Source: Bacteroidota bacterium
Lineage (GTDB): Bacteria > Bacteroidota > Bacteroidia > Cytophagales > Cyclobacteriaceae
Assembly (NCBI GenBank): GCA_027297025.1
Contig: JAPUIM010000051.1
Coordinates: 1 to 5,876, forward strand
DNA length: 5,876 nucleotides
Direction: 5' to 3'
The notes under the pieces are model-generated. The model had not been told where the DNA came from and made no database searches. It saw only the letters and a program-made list of their open reading frames with translations. The number at the start of each line of letters is the position of its first letter. Positions within the stretch are counted from its first letter, which is position 1. The position numbers and the translations under genes are program-made. Positions 1-5,497 of this stretch are shown here, one piece after another.

Positions 1-365
1 GGTAGGGTTATCCCTGCATAGGCATTTCGGTAACCCTGGATGTTTAAAATGGCAATTAAAGAGGTATAGAGAGCGGTGGCAATTCCCTTTTTATGGTGAT
101 CGGAGTCAACATAAACCGAAAGTTCTGTGCACCACATGTAGCCAGGCCTTTGACGATGAACGCCAGCATATGCGTACCCTGCCAATGCCTCATTAACTCG
201 AAAAACCAACCATGGCCATAGATCCAAAGCTTCAACCACTCTTTTTTTAAGGGACCGTAGGGAAGGCTCTTTATATTCCATTGAAATGGCAGTTCTTTCT
301 ACAATGGGTTGATAAATTTCTAGAATAGGTATCGCATCGGAGTCCTTAACCAAAGAAATAGACAA
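1..365 (-). CDS. Phosphinothricin acetyltransferase-like GNAT N-acetyltransferase, 3' part outside window
   Basis: Translation of the minus strand gives an open frame of 121 codons that runs off the left edge. It matches the Pat/Bar branch of GNAT enzymes, which transfer acetyl from acetyl-CoA to a small-molecule amine. Numbered from the TTG at 365-363, it shows the PAT-type N-terminus (ILEIYQPIVERTAISMEY, residues 14-31) and WPWLVF (50-55). E81 sits in the ELSVYVD strand, the acetyl-CoA loop is HHKKGIA (90-96), and GYRNAYAGITL (111-121) is a typical late strand. Family members are about 160-175 residues, so roughly 45 are missing. The start is unusual: the preceding DinB gene ends with TAG at 386-384 in this same frame and no ATG follows. 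TTG at 365 gives the family-like MSISLVKDSDA; TTG at 374 is the alternative. It is the last visible gene of the operon. The true substrate is unknown; methionine sulfoximine/sulfone-type or other amines are possible. Confidence 0.85.
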   Translation of the reverse strand, partial: MSISLVKDSDAIPILEIYQPIVERTAISMEYKEPSLRSLKKRVVEALDLWPWLVFRVNEALAGYAYAGVHRQRPGYMWCTELSVYVDSDHHKKGIATALYTSLIAILNIQGYRNAYAGITL

Positions 366-383
366 ATTTGCCAAGGTGATAAT

Positions 384-923
384 CTACTGTTGTGATTGCT
401 GATTCTGTATTAAGAATTTTGAAATCTGTGAGATGCGGGCCAGATGATGATCATCGTGTTCAGCTACAAAATAGGCTAAGTCGATCAAACGCATGGGGGT
501 ACCCAAACGAGGATGGTTGCCTTGCAATTCTTCCGCTCGATCCAATAACTGTTCCACCCGTACCACTAGTTTGGTTCTTTCCTGTTGAAAATTTGCCAGC
601 AATTCACCCATTGGTTTTTGGTTATGCAGGGCATCAAAAGTTTTAGCATTTTTTAAATCCGTTGGCCTAAGTATTTTTTCACCATCCACCATATCCTCTA
701 CCCTACCCAGCCAAAGTGGTTCCAGATCTAAAAGATGTCCCACATTTTCCTGGATCGACCACGCCTCTCCAGAATTTACAATGTATAAATCATTACTAAT
801 TTGGGATATTTTAGATTGAAGTCTTATTGGAGTACCCTTCAACCTTTCCAATATGTTATCAATAGTCCCAGTTAAATTTTCAAAGTTGAATTTTCGGTCA
901 AACCATTGGATTCTATCACTCAT
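384..923 (-). CDS. DinB superfamily protein (DinB_2-like), putative metal-dependent enzyme
   Basis: A 179-residue protein with the four-helix DinB fold pattern. The likely metal ligands are H63 in WSIQENVGHLLDLE (residues 55-66) and H156 plus H160 in the late-helix motif EHDDHHLARI (155-164), the HxxxH spacing seen in YfiT/DinB proteins. Some characterised members of the superfamily are thiol S-transferases (bacillithiol, mycothiol) or act in detoxification; most are uncharacterised. A cytoplasmic location is expected because there is no signal peptide or membrane segment. The ATG at 923-921 has no Shine-Dalgarno sequence but an A-rich leader, normal for Bacteroidota. It starts 17 bp after the stop of the first DinB gene and belongs to the same transcript. 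Its TAG stop is followed in the same frame by the acetyltransferase. The C-terminal tail (IQNQQSQQ) is polar and probably disordered. Fold assignment is confident; the reaction is not known. Confidence 0.85.
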   Translation of the reverse strand: MSDRIQWFDRKFNFENLTGTIDNILERLKGTPIRLQSKISQISNDLYIVNSGEAWSIQENVGHLLDLEPLWLGRVEDMVDGEKILRPTDLKNAKTFDALHNQKPMGELLANFQQERTKLVVRVEQLLDRAEELQGNHPRLGTPMRLIDLAYFVAEHDDHHLARISQISKFLIQNQQSQQ

Positions 924-940
924 TTTTCTAATTGTTTAAA

Positions 941-1459
941 CTACCAAACATATCGGTCGGAAGGTGGAGGCCATGAAGCAAATATCCTACGCAATAACAC
1001 GATCTCCCCTATGTGGTATGAGATATGGGACGACATCGCCTGTATAACCTGGAATCCGTTGGTATAACATCCCATAGGCCTTAATAAATTTTGAGGGCTC
1101 TGAATCATAAGATCCTCTACCCAAAACAGGCTATCCGAAAATTTCTTTATTTCTTGATTGAGTTGTTCCTGATTCTTTGCATTTAATGAACTTTCCCAAC
1201 CTTCCTGCCAAGTGCAGTCCCAATAAATGTCCTCTCCTTGCAGTAATTTCAGGTACTTCTCCTGCCAGTGATTTAAGTGTTTAAGACATTGCCAGATAGT
1301 GTAGGGGGTATTTAATATTTTCCTCCCGGTTATTTCAATATTTAGATCCTCCAACGCAACTGCAGGATTAACATGAGCGTTTTGTCCCCTGATTCCGCCT
1401 TTCATCAATAACGGTGAGATCATGGGTTCGTCGTTCCTTTTTAGTTCAATCGTATTCAT
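941..1459 (-). CDS. DinB-like superfamily protein with HxxxH and WPPPS C-terminus
   Basis: A 172-residue protein of a DinB subfamily different from its neighbour's. Recognisable parts are NPAVALEDLN (residues 31-40), IWQCLKHLNHWQE (55-67, ligand candidate H61), a W-rich middle (W80, W84, W88), and the diagnostic end SSHISYHIGEIVLLRRIFASW (143-163) followed by PPPS. H145 and H149 form the HxxxH pair, so the three-histidine site looks intact. Members of this subfamily are usually about 155-165 residues and have no firmly assigned function. The ATG at 1459-1457 overlaps the TGA of the transporter gene as ATGA, which suggests translational coupling and supports this start. A second ATG at residue 13 (1423) would give a length closer to the family norm. 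It lies between an exporter and the second DinB gene, so a role in modifying a small molecule is a reasonable inference, not shown. Confidence 0.85.
   Translation of the reverse strand: MNTIELKRNDEPMISPLLMKGGIRGQNAHVNPAVALEDLNIEITGRKILNTPYTIWQCLKHLNHWQEKYLKLLQGEDIYWDCTWQEGWESSLNAKNQEQLNQEIKKFSDSLFWVEDLMIQSPQNLLRPMGCYTNGFQVIQAMSSHISYHIGEIVLLRRIFASWPPPSDRYVW
1456..1459 (-). other. ATGA stop/start overlap, transporter to first DinB gene
   Basis: The minus strand reads ATGA here: TGA (1458-1456) ends the transporter and ATG (1459-1457) begins the DinB-like gene. This arrangement commonly means translational re-initiation on one mRNA, so the two proteins are likely made together. An internal ATG at 1423 remains possible as an alternative start. 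Confidence 0.75.
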
Positions 1460-2448
1460 ACTGGTTTACTTTTAGGTATTACTTGTAGCTGTTGTTCTTC
1501 CAATTCCTTAAACTCCGACTTTCCCTTACTTCGCACCGCTAGAATTGCTCCGGAAATAATTAACAATGCACCAATCAATCCATAATAGGAAATACTTTCA
1601 GGTTGGATCCATGACACCTTAAAATATTCCAAAACATGCATGCTGATAATGGTGATGATGGGATTTAAAGTGATAATAATCCCTACTTTGTTGACTTCTA
1701 TATATTTAAAAGCTTCTGCCAATGCTCCATAGGCGGCAAGAGTATTTAAACCCAAAAAGATCATCAACAACCAAAAGGAGAAAGATAGTTGAGCTAATCC
1801 TGAATAATCCACAAAAGGTGCTAATAGCAAAGCCGGAAATCCATAGATAACAATGTTTAAACTTTGTGGTGGATATTTCTGTACTAGTTTCTTTTGAATG
1901 GTAGCGTATACCACCCACGACATGGCTGAAAAAACTACTAATAAGGTGCCCGAATTGTAATCGGACTGGGGCCCTAAAAATCCAGCCAATTGGTCTCCAT
2001 AAAAAAAAGTGAATCCCATTACCGCTAAAACCAATCCTGCACCCTGAACAGTAGAAATCTTCTCCTTAAAAACAACAAGCCCAATCAAAGCCAAAAATAT
2101 GGGAGCCACTTGGATGATCACCTGGGCATTGCTGGGTGATGTGAGTTTTACTCCGGCTATATACGCTACATAATTCAGGGCCAGGCCTACCGAGGCAATT
2201 ATTAGCAGCCAGGGGGGGTTTTTAATGATGGACAGGCTCTTGGGCGATCTTATAACAAAAATCAAAAATAATACTAAAAAAGCCACTACAAATCTGATCC
2301 AGGAAACCGTTACCGGATTCACTTCCTCTACCGCTATCTTTAAGGCGATAGGTAAAAATCCCCATAAGAGAGCAGTCATCGAGGCAAAGAATATACCTCT
2401 CATACGGTGATCTGTTTCGGAATAGATCTTTTTTATCTTATTCATCAT
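1456..2448 (-). CDS. EamA-domain drug/metabolite transporter (DMT superfamily)
   Basis: A 330-residue integral membrane protein with about ten hydrophobic segments arranged as two EamA repeats (roughly residues 18-150 and 166-305). The first repeat has the typical ALLWGFLPIALK in helix 1 (26-37), IRF in helix 2 (51-53) and APIFLALIGLVVFKEKIS at helices 4-5 (115-132). The second repeat has AMSWVVYA (175-182) and LNPIITIISMHVLEYF (261-276), the counterpart of the first-repeat signature. The tail after residue 306 is charged and probably cytoplasmic. EamA carriers export amino acids, metabolites or drugs by a secondary mechanism; substrate cannot be predicted here. The ATG at 2448-2446 overlaps the TGA of the regulator gene (ATGA), and a second ATG follows immediately. 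Placement between a MarR-type regulator and modifying enzymes suggests efflux of the compound sensed by the regulator. Confidence 0.92.
   Translation of the reverse strand: MMNKIKKIYSETDHRMRGIFFASMTALLWGFLPIALKIAVEEVNPVTVSWIRFVVAFLVLFLIFVIRSPKSLSIIKNPPWLLIIASVGLALNYVAYIAGVKLTSPSNAQVIIQVAPIFLALIGLVVFKEKISTVQGAGLVLAVMGFTFFYGDQLAGFLGPQSDYNSGTLLVVFSAMSWVVYATIQKKLVQKYPPQSLNIVIYGFPALLLAPFVDYSGLAQLSFSFWLLMIFLGLNTLAAYGALAEAFKYIEVNKVGIIITLNPIITIISMHVLEYFKVSWIQPESISYYGLIGALLIISGAILAVRSKGKSEFKELEEQQLQVIPKSKPV
2445..2448 (-). other. ATGA stop/start overlap, regulator to transporter gene
   Basis: The minus strand reads ATGA: TGA (2447-2445) ends the MarR-GNAT gene and ATG (2448-2446) starts the EamA transporter. 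This is direct evidence for cotranscription of regulator and exporter, with coupled translation likely. A second ATG (2445-2443) follows in frame, so initiation at either methionine would give nearly the same protein. Confidence 0.75.
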
Positions 2449-3395
2449 GATTTAAGATCCATTTCCATTTTAATATTGGCCCGGCAATAAACCGATTCAT
2501 GCGCATCATCTACCTCTTTAAATCCTATCTTCCGGTAAAGAGTCAATGCGGGTGTTAATTTTTTATTGGATTCCAAAATCAATTTCCTGGCACCCAGATC
2601 TTTGGCAGCTTGCACCACCTTGACACCCAATTTTTTGCCAATTTGTTTTCCTTTGGCATCCTCGGTGACAGCCATTTTTGCCAACTCATAGACACCTTCT
2701 TCAACTTTAATCATTGCACAAGTGCCTACAATAGCTCCTCCATACTTTGCAAAAATTATTTTACCCCCATCATTTATAATTTGATCGGGATGATTCAATT
2801 GTTCCTTATCTACATCTTCTATGGTGAAATATTTTTCAATCCATTCATAATTGAGATCCCTGAAATATGACTTTAGTTGTGGTTGATAATCCAGTATTTC
2901 TACTTCCTCTAATTGCCTGGTTTTGGATTTTTCCAAAACTCTTTTGTAAAAAGCTTTTTCTGAAAAGTCATTTTCAACTTCTTCCAATGATCGCAATAGA
3001 TTCTGGTGATGGGTTACCAACATGTCATGTATAGCATCTGCTATATCCCGCCAAACCGGTTCCATTTTGGGAAGCATTTTTTTGGCTTTGGTTGTAAGAG
3101 AGGATAAACGCTTTCGACCGTCAACCTCACACTGGCTGCTAGCAACCAACCCTTTTTTTTCCATTTCATTTAGGGTTTGGCTCACCGAGGGATGTTTTAT
3201 TCCCAACTCATCGGCAATCTCAGTGACTCCCAAAGAAGACTTTTGAGACAACAAATAAAAAACCGGGAACCAGCGAGGCTCAAAGTCAATATTGCTGGCC
3301 TTATAGATCTTAACGCCATCCCTCATTATCTGGTCACTCAATCTTTTGAGCCTGCTTCCAAGGGCCAACTCTCCTAAATTTTTTATCAGATCCAT
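2445..3395 (-). CDS. MarR-GNAT fusion: bifunctional transcriptional regulator/N-acetyltransferase
   Basis: A 316-residue two-domain protein. Residues about 1-145 form a MarR-type winged helix: the helix-turn-helix LGVTEIADELGIKHPSVSQT (55-74) leads into LNEMEKKGLV, followed by the wing with DGRKR (92-96) and a long dimerisation helix (about 112-142). Residues about 160-316 are a GNAT domain: ELAKMAV (237-243), the acetyl-CoA loop AKGKQIGKKLG (247-257) and the C-terminal LTLYRKIGF motif (284-292). Such MarR-GNAT fusions are a known architecture, and total length is normal for it. MarR proteins usually repress their own operon until a ligand binds; whether the GNAT half acetylates the inducer or a protein is not known. 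It is the first gene of the five-gene operon and sits directly downstream of the palindrome at 3408-3427, consistent with autoregulation. The leader before ATG 3395 is A/T-rich without a Shine-Dalgarno sequence. Confidence 0.92.
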   Translation of the reverse strand: MDLIKNLGELALGSRLKRLSDQIMRDGVKIYKASNIDFEPRWFPVFYLLSQKSSLGVTEIADELGIKHPSVSQTLNEMEKKGLVASSQCEVDGRKRLSSLTTKAKKMLPKMEPVWRDIADAIHDMLVTHHQNLLRSLEEVENDFSEKAFYKRVLEKSKTRQLEEVEILDYQPQLKSYFRDLNYEWIEKYFTIEDVDKEQLNHPDQIINDGGKIIFAKYGGAIVGTCAMIKVEEGVYELAKMAVTEDAKGKQIGKKLGVKVVQAAKDLGARKLILESNKKLTPALTLYRKIGFKEVDDAHESVYCRANIKMEMDLKS

Positions 3396-3407
3396 TTTAG
3401 GATGTAT

Positions 3408-3427
3408 TTATGTAGGTACCTACGTAA
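3408..3427. promoter_or_regulatory. Palindromic operator candidate for the MarR-GNAT regulator
   Basis: TTATGTAGGT joined to ACCTACGTAA is a 20-bp inverted repeat without spacer. The central 12 bp (GTAGGTACCTAC, 3412-3423) are perfect, and only the 3411/3424 pair breaks the full symmetry. It ends 12 bp before the regulator's ATG. MarR dimers bind palindromes of about this size, usually close to their own promoter, so this is the natural autoregulatory site. Binding is inferred from position and symmetry only. It could also affect the divergent small gene at 3544. Confidence 0.65.
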
Positions 3428-3449
3428 TTTTCATTATAATGTTCCCGCA

Positions 3450-3478
3450 ATTATAAAACATTGGGTTCATTTATGCAA
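3450..3478 (-). promoter_or_regulatory. Candidate promoter for the regulator-transporter-DinB operon
   Basis: On the minus strand TTGCAT (3478-3473) is separated by exactly 17 bp from TATAAT (3455-3450). Read as TATAATTG (3455-3448) the second element also resembles the Bacteroidota -7 consensus TAnnTTTG with one mismatch. Transcription would begin near 3443, placing the palindrome in the early transcribed leader, where a bound repressor could block elongation. A second TATAAT lies at 3438-3433 inside the symmetrical CATTATAATG (3432-3441); if that is the true element, the palindrome would overlap the start site. Either is a weak call in such AT-rich DNA. Confidence 0.35.
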
Positions 3479-3543
3479 GTTTCAAGCAACCCTTTCTTCC
3501 GGCACACGGTCTTAGCCTTTAGATTGGATCAACTACATTACCT

Positions 3544-3729
3544 ATGGATAATTTTTGGCTAACTCCGGGTGATCAAAGGAAATGTATGCGGTGTTATGGT
3601 ACCCAAACCAAGGACATAATATGTGAGGATTGCAAGGTTGAATTGTGTGATAAATTTCCGGATTTGGAATGGGAAAATGCTTATTTAAAAGAGGTGGAAC
3701 AACAAATAACCAAGTCCGATTCTAACTGA
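3544..3729 (+). CDS. Small four-cysteine zinc-ribbon-like protein, unknown function
   Basis: A 61-residue open frame from ATG 3544 to TGA 3729. It contains C14-x2-C17 and C27-x2-C30 separated by nine residues, the layout of a small zinc ribbon, plus an extra C35. The rest is acidic and charged, with WENAYLKEVEQQI (residues 43-55) likely helical. There is no signal peptide or membrane segment, so it is probably cytoplasmic. I do not recognise a named family. Paired CxxC motifs are unlikely in a random frame, and no competing gene covers this strand or its complement, which argues that the gene is real. It is transcribed away from the MarR-GNAT gene, with the palindrome 117 bp upstream. Its stop is 8 bp from the stop of the convergent 510-residue gene. 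Possible roles (nucleic-acid or protein binding) are guesswork. Confidence 0.6.
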   Translation: MDNFWLTPGDQRKCMRCYGTQTKDIICEDCKVELCDKFPDLEWENAYLKEVEQQITKSDSN

Positions 3730-3737
3730 AATTCCTA

Positions 3738-5270
3738 TCACACACTAACTGGTTGGTTCTTTTGGTATTCTTGGATTAGCTTAATAAAAGGCCGTCTATT
3801 TAGTTTGCTTTGAATCCAAACCAGAATATTTATATAGTCCAATGATTCTGAATGGTCTTCGTCCAAGGCCAATATTTTCTTTTTTAAGTTTTTCAGTTTG
3901 CTGATGGCATTTTCATTATTGGTTTGGCTCACATTCTTGAAAAATTCCAATATGGCCTTTTCAAAGTTGTAGAGTCGGTTCTTTTTATTAAAATACCGTT
4001 TAGTAGATTTGTACAGGTACTCAATCAAAAAATAATTTTTCAATTCGTAATGGACCATTAGGTTAAGTATCCGGGTATATGTATAGATATCAGTCCTTTC
4101 GGTTTCTTTTTCATTGAGGATCTTATTTAGGTACTCCAGTGACTGGGAATAATTGGAATCGGCGAAATAAAAGTAGGCTATTTGAAAATTGAACAGGGTT
4201 CGATAATCCTGGGTAATAACAGCATCGAACCTCTGTAAAAATTCCTTCACCTCACCTATCAGTTTGATACCCGATTCGATCTCTCCCAAATCCCGATATA
4301 GTTCCAATTCATTATTGTAAGTCCTTAAAAACAACTTAAAATAGAGATGGTCAAAATTTGAAAGAGCATAATTTTGGGGCAGCTTCTTAACCTTCTCTAT
4401 TAAATCTTTCACCTCATCATATTTTCCCAATCTGAAACAAATGGGGATCAGGTTATTGATGGCAGTAGCGTAGGATATTGGATCCTCTTTTATTTGTTGT
4501 GGGTGCTTATCAAATAACTGAATGGCTGCTAAAGCATGGTCATATCCTTTTTTGGTTTCGCTGTTGAATACACTTTGGGTATACCTGATGAAATGATACA
4601 TTTTTTTCGCCGGGAAAGAAATAGCCCTTCGCTCATTTTTTAATAAAGGATTGTTGTTATGACTGGTTTTAGCGGGGTTGTTGTTGAAATTATCCTCCAA
4701 TATTTTTAGGCCTAGATCCCAGTAATCAATAATGTTTTCCAATGACTTTATCACCGATCGTTCTGATTTTACAATTTCCTTGTTGTAGTGTACACTTTGA
4801 TAAGTTCCTTTTTCCACTTGAATTATGTTTCTTTTCCAGCTCATCAGTTCAATCAAAATGGTAAATTTTTCATGCTCCAGTGCCAGTTGTTCAGATTTTT
4901 TGATGAGTTTTTTACTCTGCTTGTATAATCCTTTATTATAAAGAATTTCTATGTCACGTAATTGATCTTTTAAGATGGACCCTATTGAAATATGTTGATG
5001 GTAGTTTCTAAGACTTTTCAAGATTAAGTTTTTGAGATAATTTTTAGTCACATGTAATTGTCTGATAAAAGCCCCTCCTTTAAACCCTTCTTTTATGGCT
5101 TTTTCATTATAACAATCCCCGATATCAGTTTTGGTTTGTTTTTCAATAGCCTCAAACAACCTTATGTGGTTTTTAGTACCACTGTAACCTGAGGCAAATA
5201 ATTTGAAATAGCGCTTTTCTGATTTTGACAACGACTTAATTAGCTCATAGAGCTCATCCTGATCTTTCAT
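3738..5270 (-). CDS. Conserved Bacteroidota TPR-like helical protein (SEKRYFK N-terminus), function unknown
   Basis: A 510-residue protein, strongly basic and predicted almost entirely helical. The N-terminus has LIKSLSKSEKRYFKLFA (residues 10-26), then IRLFEAIEKQ (36-45), a FKGGAFIRQLHVTKNYLKNL block (63-82) and LRDIEILYNKGLY (104-116). I recognise this combination from widespread hypothetical proteins of Flavobacteriia and relatives, which are about this long. The remainder is a series of helical hairpins resembling degenerate tetratricopeptide repeats, for example around 278-296 (CFRLGKYDEVKDLIEKVKK) and 365-386 (AYFYFADSNYSQSLEYLNKI). No signal peptide, transmembrane helix or catalytic motif is visible, so a cytoplasmic scaffold or regulatory role is the most that can be inferred. 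ATG at 5270-5268 gives the family-like N-terminus MKDQDELYELIKSL. It is monocistronic, convergent with the zinc-ribbon gene and divergent from the VOC gene. Confidence 0.85.
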   Translation of the reverse strand: MKDQDELYELIKSLSKSEKRYFKLFASGYSGTKNHIRLFEAIEKQTKTDIGDCYNEKAIKEGFKGGAFIRQLHVTKNYLKNLILKSLRNYHQHISIGSILKDQLRDIEILYNKGLYKQSKKLIKKSEQLALEHEKFTILIELMSWKRNIIQVEKGTYQSVHYNKEIVKSERSVIKSLENIIDYWDLGLKILEDNFNNNPAKTSHNNNPLLKNERRAISFPAKKMYHFIRYTQSVFNSETKKGYDHALAAIQLFDKHPQQIKEDPISYATAINNLIPICFRLGKYDEVKDLIEKVKKLPQNYALSNFDHLYFKLFLRTYNNELELYRDLGEIESGIKLIGEVKEFLQRFDAVITQDYRTLFNFQIAYFYFADSNYSQSLEYLNKILNEKETERTDIYTYTRILNLMVHYELKNYFLIEYLYKSTKRYFNKKNRLYNFEKAILEFFKNVSQTNNENAISKLKNLKKKILALDEDHSESLDYINILVWIQSKLNRRPFIKLIQEYQKNQPVSV

Positions 5271-5311
5271 GGAGTTTTACGTTAACGATAACCTATTTGC
5301 AATTCATGCCT

Positions 5312-5332
5312 CCTAAATTACCATTATTTAGG
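5312..5332. repeat. Inverted repeat, 7-bp arms and 7-nt loop
   Basis: CCTAAAT (5312-5318) and ATTTAGG (5326-5332) are perfect reverse complements separated by TACCATT. The element lies 42-62 bp before the ATG of the TPR-like gene. On the minus strand it overlaps a purine-rich AGGAGG (5314-5309). It could be an operator or a hairpin in the leader of that gene; it has no U-tract, so a terminator is unlikely. Confidence 0.4.
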
Positions 5333-5458
5333 CTTATTGGTTAACTATCTCCCTCTAGCCTTTATTTTAAAATACTACGTATTGGACATAAATAGATTTA
5401 AAACCTCCAATCTTTTGACCTAGTTTAGTCGTGTACAAGAAATTGAATAATCATCAAT

Positions 5459-5470
5459 TATGTGGACATA
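5459..5470. repeat. Short inverted repeat TATGT-GG-ACATA upstream of the VOC gene
   Basis: TATGT (5459-5463) and ACATA (5466-5470) are perfect reverse complements around GG, 27 bp before the VOC ATG. The right part of the motif (TGGACATA) recurs at 5383-5390. Position close to the expected transcription start makes it a possible regulator site, but repeats this short arise easily by chance in AT-rich DNA. Confidence 0.25.
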
Positions 5471-5497
5471 CATCAAAGGCTTTAAAATTTAACAATT

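Larger units (their letters stand above)
5271..5497. promoter_or_regulatory. Divergent control region between the TPR-like and VOC genes
   Basis: This 227-bp gene-free stretch must hold the promoters of both flanking genes. Neither side has a clean TAnnTTTG plus -33 TTG pair that I would assign with confidence. It contains several short symmetrical elements: the 7-bp-arm repeat at 5312-5332, AATAC-TAC-GTATT (5371-5383), TATGT-GG-ACATA (5459-5470) and two GTTAAC sites (5281-5286, 5340-5345). The octamer TGGACATA occurs twice, at 5383-5390 and 5463-5470, exactly 80 bp apart. I see no RNA gene or further open frame of note. Confidence 0.5.

Noticed and set aside
392..646. Plus-strand open frame of 84 codons antisense to the second DinB gene
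   Set aside because: It lies wholly inside a well-supported minus-strand gene and its translation shows no family features.
1706..2410. Open frames at 1706-1918 (minus) and 2225-2410 (plus)
   Set aside because: They are embedded in the EamA transporter gene in other frames, which has ten clear membrane segments and family motifs.
2610..3377. Plus-strand open frames at 2610-2870, 3022-3246 and 3177-3377
   Set aside because: All are antisense to the MarR-GNAT gene, overlap each other and have no recognisable motif; they are by-products of its codon pattern.
3722..3778. Possible bidirectional terminator between the two convergent genes
   Set aside because: Only 8 bp separate the stops and I found no stable stem followed by a T-run in either direction.
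5280..5293. Symmetry around GTTAACGATAAC as an operator
   Set aside because: The palindrome has a mismatch pair near its centre and is short; such elements are common in AT-rich DNA and nothing else supports it.
5293..5314. Leader peptide ATG-AAT-TGC-AAA-TAG after AGGAGG on the minus strand
   Set aside because: The ATG is only 1 nt after AGGAGG, the peptide is four residues, and there is no attenuator-like structure after it; a true leader peptide is not supported.
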